This document shows, piece after piece, positions 1 through 6,802 of a DNA stretch of 11,480 nt. A model generated the notes under the pieces. The model had not been told where the DNA came from, searched no databases, and saw nothing but the letters and a program-made list of their open reading frames with translations. The translations under genes and the position numbers were made by a program. The stretch is from an uncultured Spirochaetales bacterium (GTDB lineage: Bacteria > Spirochaetota > Spirochaetia > Treponematales > Treponemataceae), in assembly GCA_946061495.1 (NCBI GenBank), contig CAMGSV010000065.1, forward strand, positions 1 to 11,480. The letters run 5' to 3'. Every line of letters starts with the position of its first letter. Position 1 is the stretch's first letter.

Positions 1-82
1 TCTTTAGCGTATCACATATCCTCTTGCTCGTTTACTTTTTTATCACGCCTCCTTTCTATCGAAATTCTTTCCTGCAATCAGC
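1..82 (-). other. Left-edge non-coding stretch downstream of trbB
   Basis: On the minus strand this follows the trbB stop codon, where an IncP/Tn4371-type operon would continue with trbC. A strong Shine-Dalgarno-like AAAGGAGG lies at about 49-56. The GTG just after it opens only a four-codon frame (GTGATAAAAAAGTAA), and the other frames also close before the window edge. A second AAGAGG lies at about 22-27 and is followed by ATGTGA and GTGATACGCTAA, which also stop at once. No gene start can be supported here. Any next transfer gene would have to begin left of position 1. Confidence 0.4.
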
Positions 83-1090
83 CTAATATAGGCCGTTCGC
101 TTCCATCACAGACAGCAGGTTGTCTGTGTCTGAACTGACCTCCATAATTTCATCTACACGGATGCCAGCATCAGTCTTTGTCAAATGGATTACCAGATGA
201 ATTATCTCTGACAATTCATCTGCCGTACTACGATCGCCACCTGATATCAGCAGCTTTTTGATTCTGGACAAGGTACTCAAGCATGAGTTAGCATGGATGG
301 TGGTAACACTTCCTTTATGTCCAGTGTTCCAGGCGGTGGCCAGCGCCACCATCACCATCGAATTCCTCACCTCGCCAAAAATAATTCGGTCGGGATTGAA
401 CCTAAGCGCCTCCTCCACCGCTTCCCAGGCGGTATGCTTGTCGCTGAAAATTGACTGCTTCATTCGTGCAGAGCATTGCAGCTCCGGCACATCCTCAACT
501 ATGTAGAAGTTTGACTTTGGAGTGAACTCCTCCATCTTCTTGATGATTGCATTTGTCAATGTTGTTTTACCTGAACCAGTAGAACCGGCAACAACGATAT
601 TTTTCTCTTTGCGGATAGCATCCTCAATGACATCCTTTTGTCCCTGGGTCATTTGTCCCGCAGACACATAATCTTCCAATGTATAGATTCTTGTGGAGGG
701 CTTTCTGATTGACACCGATGGACGTACCACTTTGGGTGGTGACAGTCCTGTGATACGAGCATTGTAATGAGGTATAAATGCTTCCAGTTTTGGCAACGAT
801 GAATAAGCCTCCACTTTGACTCCCACACAGGCCGCCACCGATTTAATTATTCTCAGTGTTACCAACTCCCCGACCTGTTTGCCCGTGAAGATTCTCCCCT
901 CGCCGAACCGGGATATGATTATCTCCCCGGAATCCTGTATTGCGATGTCAGTGACGGCAGGGTCATCCAGGTAGCCTTTGATGGGCTGCAAATCCCCCAT
1001 CATGTTCCTGATGAGTCGTTTCTCTCTTTCAAGTTCTGCAGCTTCTTGGGCAGTCATTTTTCCTGCAGCCTCAAGTTCAACCCCACTCAC
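83..1090 (-). CDS. trbB: TrbB/VirB11-type conjugal transfer ATPase
   Basis: Hexameric secretion ATPase that works at the cytoplasmic base of a type IV secretion (mating) apparatus, powering pilus assembly and substrate transfer. The 335-residue product shows the family motifs in order: Walker A GSTGSGKTT at residues 169-177, the Asp box around 195-206 (YIVEDVPELQC), Walker B RIIFGEVR at 235-242, and the His box GHKGSVTTIHANS at 257-269. The N-terminal domain (about 30-140) is the variable TrbB-like part. Length is normal for TrbB (about 320-350 residues). The start is GTG at 1090, preceded by GGAGG at 1098-1102 with a 7-base gap. The start overlaps the upstream stop as GTGA (1087-1090), so translation is probably coupled. 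The gene itself looks intact, but its operon is not: the coupling protein upstream is truncated and no trbC start is seen downstream. Family assignment is firm. TrbB rather than generic VirB11 rests on gene order. Confidence 0.9.
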   Translation of the reverse strand: MSGVELEAAGKMTAQEAAELEREKRLIRNMMGDLQPIKGYLDDPAVTDIAIQDSGEIIISRFGEGRIFTGKQVGELVTLRIIKSVAACVGVKVEAYSSLPKLEAFIPHYNARITGLSPPKVVRPSVSIRKPSTRIYTLEDYVSAGQMTQGQKDVIEDAIRKEKNIVVAGSTGSGKTTLTNAIIKKMEEFTPKSNFYIVEDVPELQCSARMKQSIFSDKHTAWEAVEEALRFNPDRIIFGEVRNSMVMVALATAWNTGHKGSVTTIHANSCLSTLSRIKKLLISGGDRSTADELSEIIHLVIHLTKTDAGIRVDEIMEVSSDTDNLLSVMEANGLY

Positions 1091-1536
1091 TGAGCATCCT
1101 CCACCAAATAGTCAGCCAGCATCGACTCTACCAGGCCTGGTTTTCGTTCATTCAGTCCTTTTTTGAAGCTTTCTACCATGAGCTGAGCGCGTCGTTTACC
1201 TTCCTGCACCAATATCTGCCGTTGAGCCTCACCCATCTCTCCCAGAGACCTGGTGTAGGTGAAGTAGAATTCCGTCCAGTGGAGCCACAACTCGCTGAAC
1301 ATTTGAATCTCTCGTTTCAGAGACTGAACATCCTTAAATAGGCGGGAAAAATTCCCCTCCATCTGTCCCTGCCAGTCCGTATCCTTGTCCAGATACTCCG
1401 CTATGGCATTCCTTACCGTTTCACTGGCAGTGCAATCCTCAAGCTGTGCCTTTGCATCAAGACGTTGTCGGGTGTTGCCGTCAATCCTTAGATACATTAC
1501 GTGAAAAAGTTTCTTGTCATTAGATTTCTTGCCCAT
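1087..1536 (-). CDS. Ribbon-helix-helix-like protein of a trb operon
   Basis: Small protein of 149 residues lying between the coupling protein and trbB. The N-terminal 50 residues read like a CopG/Arc-type ribbon-helix-helix: a short strand (FHVMYLRID), a helix (about 18-32), then a second helix with the pattern TASETVRNAIAEYL. The remainder (about 55-149) is helical and charged, possibly a coiled coil, and is longer than in a minimal CopG repressor. In IncP/Tn4371-type conjugative elements a CopG-like gene often sits at this position between traG and trbB, and it may tune transfer gene expression or assist relaxosome coupling. That role is inference. I chose ATG at 1536 because AGGAAGGA (1544-1551) lies 7 bases upstream. 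A GTG at 1554 would add six residues and overlap the upstream stop as GTGA, but it has no well-spaced ribosome binding site. Confidence 0.65.
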   Translation of the reverse strand: MGKKSNDKKLFHVMYLRIDGNTRQRLDAKAQLEDCTASETVRNAIAEYLDKDTDWQGQMEGNFSRLFKDVQSLKREIQMFSELWLHWTEFYFTYTRSLGEMGEAQRQILVQEGKRRAQLMVESFKKGLNERKPGLVESMLADYLVEDAQ

Positions 1537-1543
1537 TCGATCG

Positions 1544-1551
1544 TCCTTCCT
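1544..1551 (-). promoter_or_regulatory. Ribosome binding site deciding the RHH gene start
   Basis: AGGAAGGA on the minus strand, 7 bases before ATG at 1536. It lies between the alternative GTG (1554) and this ATG, so it supports the internal ATG as the true start. Confidence 0.55.
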
Positions 1552-3182
1552 CACAGAAAATAGCTTGCATCTTCCTCGCCCCCAGGATCCGCCAGCACGA
1601 CATGGGTCTCCCCCGTGTCCGGCTGGTCCCCTGCCACCTCAAAAAATGCTCCAGCCAGTACTGGGGCCTTCTCGTATGCCTCCCGTTCCGCCTGGGACAG
1701 ATTCATTGCCAGTTTGTCTAGGCCATCGTCCTCACAGATTCCCAAATCCTTGTCAATGTCCTCCCCTTTACCTCTCACTTCATAGACAGGACGGCTTTTT
1801 TCCAGCTGCAGCTGCCTCCTTCTCAGTCTGTTGGATGGAAGGCCTGCCAGCTCCGCCTTCAATTCCCTCATGGTGAGGGGAGCTTTAAGTTTCAATTTTT
1901 TCTTAAAGCGACTGTCCTCATAGTAGACGCATTTGGTGGCCATGTAGGGCTGCATCCCGTGGGCCAGAATCAAACAGCGATCTCCAGGAATTCTTTTAAT
2001 GTCCGCCGCATCTAAAAGCCTCTGCCCTGCAGAGTTTTCGTTGAAGTTGTAGCTTGCTGACCCGCTGAACCGCTTGCCAGAGGAAGAAATTTTCATCTCG
2101 TGAAAGGTTCTGTTTCCGATGGCCTTGCTGAATTCCTCCGCATCCTCGTTGCTTCCGGGGGCGTAGACCACCTGCACCACACAATGGTCAAGGAAGGGAT
2201 GGTTCTTGCCGTACACATCCACCAGCTGGCTCAAGGCCTGGCAGACGATGAGGAAGTTGATGCCGTAGCCACGGAGCACGCCCATCACCTGGGCGATGTC
2301 GGGGAAGTAGCCGAGGACGGGGAACTCGTCCAGGAGGAATATCAGGTGGTTTTTCAATTTGACGCTTCCGTGCTGGGTCTCCCCCTCGCTGAACTTCTTC
2401 AGCATGAAGCTGATGAGCAGCTTGAACACCGGGGATATGCGCTGCACGTCTGAGTAGGGAACGGTGAGGTACAAAGTGATTGGCTCCTCGCTATGGATGA
2501 AGTCCTCAATCTCGAAGTCATTGCCGCTGGTGGCATTGTCCAGCATGGGATCGTCGAAGAGCTGTAGCTTGGAGAATACCGTCTTGAACACAGATGCTTT
2601 TTCCTTGGCATTTGTATCTTTGGCACGGCTGGCAGATCCTACGATAAGCTTATGTAGATTCTCTGCCTCAACTTTTCTCACACTTCCATCAGGGTTGGCG
2701 TACTTATAGTAGTGTTTGCTTTCCAACATTGAAAGGAAAAGCTGGTCTCCTTGAGAAGACTCATCTTCTCCTTGATTCCCTGTCCAAGAAGACTCTTCTT
2801 TTTTAGATAAAGCTCGCAGAGCTCCCGACAAGGATTTTTCGCTTTCTGGAACGTCCTCACAGAATCTCAGGTGCATGAGTAAACCTGTCAGCAAGTCTTT
2901 TGCCGAATTGTTAAAGTATTCTTCCGTGCCGTTAGAACCAGCCTTAGGTGGTGCAAATATAATGTCCGCAATGAGGTTTGCATCCCGGAAGGCAAACTCA
3001 TCCCCATCCCGGATGGCCATTACGGGATTGAAGCGAGCTGTCAGCCTTGAAGTAGGAGAAAATCTGATGATTCTTGAAAAAGTTCCTCTCCACCCTGCTG
3101 TAAGATTGAAATTTTCACCTTTTGGATCGAAGACAATCATGGATCCCTTGTAGGACAGCAGTGTGGGGATGATTAGCCCCAA
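1551..3182 (-). pseudogene. traG: VirD4/TraG coupling protein, 5'-truncated
   Basis: Remnant of the type IV coupling protein, the inner-membrane ATPase that delivers the relaxosome-DNA complex to the mating channel. The open frame of 543 residues begins at a TTG within MGLIIPTLLSYKGSMIVFDPKGE, which in full-length relatives directly follows the Walker A loop (a GSGKG-type motif). Walker A and the N-terminal transmembrane anchor, normally the first 100-200 residues, are therefore missing. A TAA lies in frame three codons upstream of the TTG (3192-3194), so the frame cannot extend. Walker B is intact (LIFLLDEF at about 280-287), followed by the expected DIAQVMGVLRGYGIN and VCQALSQL segments and a long charged C-terminus. 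The TTG has no ribosome binding site. The break falls exactly where the sequence becomes AT-rich insertion-like DNA (3183 onward). I infer that insertion or deletion removed the 5' end. The remaining product could not bind ATP or anchor in the membrane. Confidence 0.85.
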
Positions 3183-3366
3183 TTTCGAGTTTTAAATAAA
3201 TTTACAAAAAAGGCGTAATCCATTAAAATTTTGTCACCACAACAAAAAAACCAAAGGATTACGCCGATGTATAACCATATTTATAGCATAGTTGAGGATT
3301 TTGTTAAAGCGGTAGAACAGGAGAAAGAGTATTCAATTTTCCAGATTTGTATGCCAGCCATGGGAA
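3183..3366 (+). mobile_element. Possible insertion-sequence left-end remnant
   Basis: AT-rich segment abutting the broken coupling protein gene. It contains a perfect 10-base inverted repeat GGCGTAATCC (3212-3221) / GGATTACGCC (3256-3265). An ATG at 3267 directly follows and opens a frame reading MYNHIYSIVEDFVKAVEQEK and on to about residue 33, whose composition suits a real protein N-terminus. After about 3366 the frame reads through sequence that looks like the aconitase promoter region and loses protein character. I interpret this as the left end of an insertion sequence carrying the first codons of a transposase, the rest having been deleted. I do not recognise the family. The right boundary is approximate, and no terminal repeat pair or target duplication is convincing. 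AATTTCG at 3181-3187 and its inverse CGAAATT at 3437-3443 form a weak 7-base candidate pair. Confidence 0.4.
3212..3265. repeat. Perfect 10-base inverted repeat
   Basis: GGCGTAATCC at 3212-3221 and GGATTACGCC at 3256-3265 are exact reverse complements separated by 34 bases. The second arm ends one base before the ATG at 3267. In RNA form it could fold over the start of the transposase-like frame, as several insertion sequences do to limit read-in expression. It is not followed by a T-run, so it is not a simple terminator. Confidence 0.6.
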
Positions 3367-3367
3367 G

Positions 3368-3382
3368 TCCGTTCCAAACGGA
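3368..3382. promoter_or_regulatory. Small palindrome upstream of aconitase promoter
   Basis: TCCGTT-CCA-AACGGA is a perfect 6-base dyad with a 3-base centre, ending 21 bases upstream of the predicted -35 box at 3404. Its position would suit an operator or activator site. A direct copy of 12 of its bases recurs at 11427-11438, near the thiamine operon promoter. A function is conjecture, and 12-base matches are expected by chance in a window of this size. Confidence 0.25.
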
Positions 3383-3403
3383 AGGCTTCCCCACCGCGTA
3401 TCC

Positions 3404-3432
3404 TTGTAAAAGCCCCATAAAAACGCTACAAT
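3404..3432 (+). promoter_or_regulatory. Predicted sigma70 promoter of the aconitase unit
   Basis: TTGTAA at 3404-3409, a 17-base spacer, and TACAAT at 3427-3432 match the -35 and -10 consensus well. Transcription would start near 3439, giving a leader of about 68 bases that ends in the strong ribosome binding site AGAGGAG (3495-3501) before the ATG at 3508. It lies immediately right of the insertion-like segment, so I place the native aconitase upstream DNA from about 3366 on. Confidence 0.55.
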
Positions 3433-3507
3433 ATGACCGAAATTCGAGGCGCCGGTTTTCCGCCACCAGCGGTGCATCCCCGGCCACCATCTACAGAGGA
3501 GAAGACA

Positions 3508-5544
3508 ATGGCATTGACCTTGGCTGAAAAGATTCTGCAGGCCCACATCGTGAAGGAAGCCTGCCCCCACACGGAATTCACCCCCGGCACCCCCATCCAG
3601 CGGGGAGCGGACATCGCCATCCGCATCGACCAGACCCTCACCCAGGATGCCACCGGCACCATGACCTACCTGCAGTTCGAGACCATCGGCATCCCCCGGG
3701 TCAAGACGGAGCTCTCCGTTTCCTACATCGACCACAACACCCTCCAGACCGACTTCCGCAACATGGACGACCACCGCTACCTCCAGAGCATCGCCGCCAA
3801 GTACGGCCTGTGGTTCTCCCGCTGCGGCAACGGCATCTGCCACCAGGTCCATCTGGAGCGGTTCGGCAAGCCCGGAAAGACACTGCTGGGCTCCGACTCC
3901 CACACCCCCACCGGCGGCGGCATCGGCATGATCGCCATCGGTGCAGGTGGCCTTGACGTGGCCGTGGCCATGGGTGGCGGTGCCTTCCACCTGGCTATGC
4001 CCAAGATCTACGGCGTGAAGCTCACCGGCAGCCTCCGCAAGGGAGTGGGCGCCAAGGACGTGATTCTGGAGGTATTGCGCCGTGAAACAGTGAAGGGCGG
4101 CGTGGGAGCCATCTACGAGTACTTCGGCAGTGGTGCCGAAAGCCTCACCGTCCCCCAGCGGGCCACCATCACCAACATGGGAGCCGAGCTGGGCGCCACC
4201 TGCAGCATCTTCCCCTCCGACGCCACCACCAAGGCCTTCCTTGAGGCCATGGGCCGTGGCGCCGAATGGAGCCAGCAGCAGGCTGACCAGGGCGCTGAAT
4301 ACGACAAGCTGATCGAAATCGACCTGAGCGTCCTCAAGCCGCTGGCCGCCCGTCCCCACTCCCCCGACGCCGTGGCGGAGATTGCCAGCGAGGCGGGCAC
4401 CCCCGTCACCCAAGTCTGCATCGGATCCTGCACCAACAGCTCTCTGGACGACTTGGCCGCAGTAGCCGCCATTGTCCGTGGCAAGCGCATCTCCCCCGGG
4501 GTGGAGGCCGGCATCGCTCCCGGCAGCCGCACCACCCTCCTGATGGCCGAAAAGGCCGGCATTCTGGGAGACTTGATCCGGGCGGGCTTCCGCATTCTGG
4601 AGAGTGCCTGCGGCCCCTGCATCGGCATGGGCTTCGCCCCCAACACCGAGGGAGTCTCCCTGCGGACCTTCAACCGCAACTTCAAGGGGCGCTCCGGCAC
4701 TGCAGACGCCAAGGTGTATCTGGTGTCACCTGAGACTGCCGCCGCCGCCGCCATCACCGGTGTCATCACCGACGCCACCACCTTGGACTACAGCGACCCC
4801 TGCCTCACGGAGAAGGGGCGGCAGTCCCTGCTGGACGGTGGACTCTGCGGCCTCACCCAGGCAGACATCATGGGGGCCGCCACCGACGACAGCATGCTCA
4901 TCGCCCCCCTGGACCAGCAGGAGGCCCAGGCAGTGGAGATTGTGCGGGGCCCCAACATCAAGCCCTGTCCCGCCTCCCCTGCCTTCCAGCCCAGCCTCAC
5001 CCTGCCGGTGCTGCTGAAGGCTGCAGACAACGTGTCCACCGACGACATCATGCCGGCGGGAACGAAGGTGCTGCCCTTCCGCTCCAACATCCCCGAAATC
5101 TCCAAGTTCACCTTCGAGCGCATCGATGAGAACTTCTATGCCAAGGCCGAGAAAAACGGATTCGCCGGCTGCGTGGTGGTGGGCGGCGAGAACTACGGCC
5201 AAGGCTCCTCCCGTGAGCACGCCGCTTTGGGCCCCATGTATCTGGGCGTCCGGGTGGTGCTGGTGAAGTCCTTCGCCCGCATCCACCAGGCCAACCTCAT
5301 CAACTACGGCATCATCCCCATCACCTTCGCCGACCCCGCCGACTACGACACCATCCAGGAAGGGGACACCCTGGAGGTCACCAACCTGGCCGCCGCCATT
5401 GAAAATGGGGAGGAGTTCTCCATCAAGGTGACCGGCCAGTCTGGCACCAGAACCATCACCGGAAAGAACACCATGGCCCAGCGCAGCAGGGACATCATCA
5501 AGACCGGTGGACTGGCAGCCTATACCCGGGCAGGCGGACAGTAG
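3508..5544 (+). CDS. Aconitate hydratase, short bacterial form
   Basis: Interconverts citrate and isocitrate through cis-aconitate in the cytoplasm, using a 4Fe-4S cluster. The 678-residue product is of the short bacterial aconitase type (about 640-680 residues), not the about 890-residue AcnA type. Signature segments seen are DQTLTQDATG near 41-50, SDSHTPTGGGIG at 129-140, CIGSCTNSS at 304-312 and ESACGPCIGMG at 365-375. Cluster ligands are predicted as Cys308, Cys368 and Cys371. The C-terminal swivel domain begins near 500 with KAADNVSTDDIMPAG, and the substrate-binding GQGSSREHAA is at 564-573. The start is ATG at 3508 because GAGGAG lies just upstream and the family begins with LTLAEKIL. 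An in-frame upstream ATG at 3433 would add 25 proline-rich residues without a binding site. The HD gene starts one base after its stop, so the two are co-transcribed. The gene is much more GC-rich than the transfer genes to its left. Homoaconitase or isopropylmalate isomerase is less likely, since those large subunits lack the fused swivel domain. Confidence 0.92.
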   Translation: MALTLAEKILQAHIVKEACPHTEFTPGTPIQRGADIAIRIDQTLTQDATGTMTYLQFETIGIPRVKTELSVSYIDHNTLQTDFRNMDDHRYLQSIAAKYGLWFSRCGNGICHQVHLERFGKPGKTLLGSDSHTPTGGGIGMIAIGAGGLDVAVAMGGGAFHLAMPKIYGVKLTGSLRKGVGAKDVILEVLRRETVKGGVGAIYEYFGSGAESLTVPQRATITNMGAELGATCSIFPSDATTKAFLEAMGRGAEWSQQQADQGAEYDKLIEIDLSVLKPLAARPHSPDAVAEIASEAGTPVTQVCIGSCTNSSLDDLAAVAAIVRGKRISPGVEAGIAPGSRTTLLMAEKAGILGDLIRAGFRILESACGPCIGMGFAPNTEGVSLRTFNRNFKGRSGTADAKVYLVSPETAAAAAITGVITDATTLDYSDPCLTEKGRQSLLDGGLCGLTQADIMGAATDDSMLIAPLDQQEAQAVEIVRGPNIKPCPASPAFQPSLTLPVLLKAADNVSTDDIMPAGTKVLPFRSNIPEISKFTFERIDENFYAKAEKNGFAGCVVVGGENYGQGSSREHAALGPMYLGVRVVLVKSFARIHQANLINYGIIPITFADPADYDTIQEGDTLEVTNLAAAIENGEEFSIKVTGQSGTRTITGKNTMAQRSRDIIKTGGLAAYTRAGGQ

Positions 5545-5545
5545 G

Positions 5546-6769
5546 ATGGAGTGTCGGGCAATCCGTGACCCCTTGTGGAAGCACATCTACCTGCCGGAGG
5601 AACTGGCGGCGGCCCTCACCACACCAGACTTTGTGCGGCTCAGCAGGATTCGCCAGCTGGGTCCTGCCGAGCTGGTGTATCCCGGTGCCGTCCACACCAG
5701 GGCGGGCCATTCCCTGGGAGTCTACGAGATTGCCCGCCGCATACTGGAGCGGCTGGAGCTGCGGGGTGCGGACTGGATCACTCCCACCGGCCGCATTTCC
5801 TGGTATGCCGCCGCCCTCTTCCATGACATCGGCCACTTTCCCTACACCCACTCCCTGAAGGAACTCCCCCTGGAGGAGCATGAGGTCTTGTCCGGCCGCA
5901 TCGTGCTGGAGGATGACATTGCCCGCTGCATCGCCAAAGCCGGCGGTGACCCCCACCAGGTGGCCGCCATCATCGACACCACCATCCCCACCACGGACCC
6001 GCAGACCCTCTTCTACCGCCGCCTCCTTTCCGGAGTGCTGGATCCGGACAAGCTGGACTACCTGAACCGTGACGCCTACTATTGCGGCGTTCCCTACGGC
6101 ATCCAGGACACGGAGTTCACCCTGGACCAGCTCCAGCCCCACCAGCAGAAGGGAATCGTGCTGGACTCCACCGCCATCCTTTCGGTGGAAAACCTGCTGT
6201 TCTCCAAGTACCTGATGTACCGCTCCGTCTACTGGCACAAGCAGGTGCGCATCGCCACCGCCATGATGAAAAAGGCCCTCTACGCCGCCCTTTCCCGCCA
6301 GCTGGTCAGTGGAGAAGCCCTCTACCAGCAGGACGACCAGGGCATCCACCGCCTCCTGCAGGCCATTCCCCAGGGAGCCTTCCCAGAAATCGTTCTGGCA
6401 CAAGGGGTTGCACAGCGGCAGCTGTACAAGGTGGTGGCGGAAATCAAATTCGACCCGGACAACAGCTTCCACCGTCAGCTGGAGAATCTCCAGTTGCGGA
6501 ATGAGGCCGAGGAGCAGCTGGCGCAACAGCTGGGAATTCCTGCCCCCCACCTCCTGCTGGACATACCGGAGCGGATTTCCTTTGAAAGCGACCTGTGGAT
6601 CTGTGGCGAGGAGCTCCCCTTCTCCCAAAGCTCCACCGTCTTCTCAAGCCAGACGGTGGCCTCCTTCACCGGCAGCCTGCGGAAAATCCGTGTGGCAATA
6701 AAAGAAAAAGATAATCTTCATAATACTGACAAGATTATTGCCAGATTCTTCGAATTGAATTATAATTAA
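5546..6769 (+). CDS. HD-domain phosphohydrolase, SAMHD1/dGTPase-like
   Basis: Predicted cytoplasmic metal-dependent phosphohydrolase of 407 residues. The pattern IRDPLWKHIYLPEE, RIRQLGPAELVYPGAVHTRAGHSLGV is typical of the SAMHD1/dNTP triphosphohydrolase-like HD family. Predicted metal ligands are His55, His93-Asp94 and Asp168. Residues matching SAMHD1 catalytic positions are also present: His97, His102 and His112, plus DYLNRD with Tyr172 and Asp176 matching its sugar-contacting pair. Hydrolysis of a deoxynucleoside triphosphate is therefore plausible, but the substrate is inferred. The start ATG at 5546 lies one base after the aconitase stop and places IRDPLWKHI near the N-terminus, as in relatives. 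A frame-extending ATG at 5507 inside the aconitase gene would add 13 unrelated residues. The last 25 or so codons turn AT-rich and contain a promoter for the next gene. The C-terminal region after about 330 is not conserved to my eye. Confidence 0.85.
   Translation: MECRAIRDPLWKHIYLPEELAAALTTPDFVRLSRIRQLGPAELVYPGAVHTRAGHSLGVYEIARRILERLELRGADWITPTGRISWYAAALFHDIGHFPYTHSLKELPLEEHEVLSGRIVLEDDIARCIAKAGGDPHQVAAIIDTTIPTTDPQTLFYRRLLSGVLDPDKLDYLNRDAYYCGVPYGIQDTEFTLDQLQPHQQKGIVLDSTAILSVENLLFSKYLMYRSVYWHKQVRIATAMMKKALYAALSRQLVSGEALYQQDDQGIHRLLQAIPQGAFPEIVLAQGVAQRQLYKVVAEIKFDPDNSFHRQLENLQLRNEAEEQLAQQLGIPAPHLLLDIPERISFESDLWICGEELPFSQSSTVFSSQTVASFTGSLRKIRVAIKEKDNLHNTDKIIARFFELNYN
6738..6766 (+). promoter_or_regulatory. 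Strong predicted promoter of the ComFB gene
   Basis: TTGCCA at 6738-6743 (5 of 6 to consensus), a 17-base spacer, and a perfect TATAAT at 6761-6766. It overlaps the final codons and the TAA stop of the HD gene. Transcription would start near 6773, giving a leader of about 30 bases with GGAGG at 6792-6796. Confidence 0.7.
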
Positions 6770-6791
6770 CCTAACAGTATTTGCTAGTTTC

Positions 6792-6796
6792 GGAGG
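6792..6796 (+). promoter_or_regulatory. Ribosome binding site deciding a TTG start
   Basis: GGAGG ends 6 bases before TTG at 6803. No ATG lies within the usual distance in the same frame. The next in-frame ATG (6821) would sit too far from this site, which supports the unusual TTG start. Confidence 0.65.
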
Positions 6797-6802
6797 ATTT
6801 CG

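Noticed and set aside
3433..3507. Upstream ATG as the aconitase start, adding 25 residues
   Set aside because: The extra segment is proline-rich and starts at about the predicted -10 box, while GAGGAG sits ideally before ATG at 3508.
3304..4413. Long minus-strand open frame (369 codons) antisense to the 5' half of the aconitase gene
   Set aside because: The translation is low-complexity Gly/Ala/Val/Asp-rich with no family resemblance. It is a by-product of GC-rich codons on the opposite strand, which carries clear aconitase motifs.
5498..6628. Long minus-strand open frame (376 codons) antisense to the HD gene
   Set aside because: The composition is typical of antisense reading of GC-rich DNA and there are no motifs. 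The plus strand encodes a convincing HD protein over the same bases.
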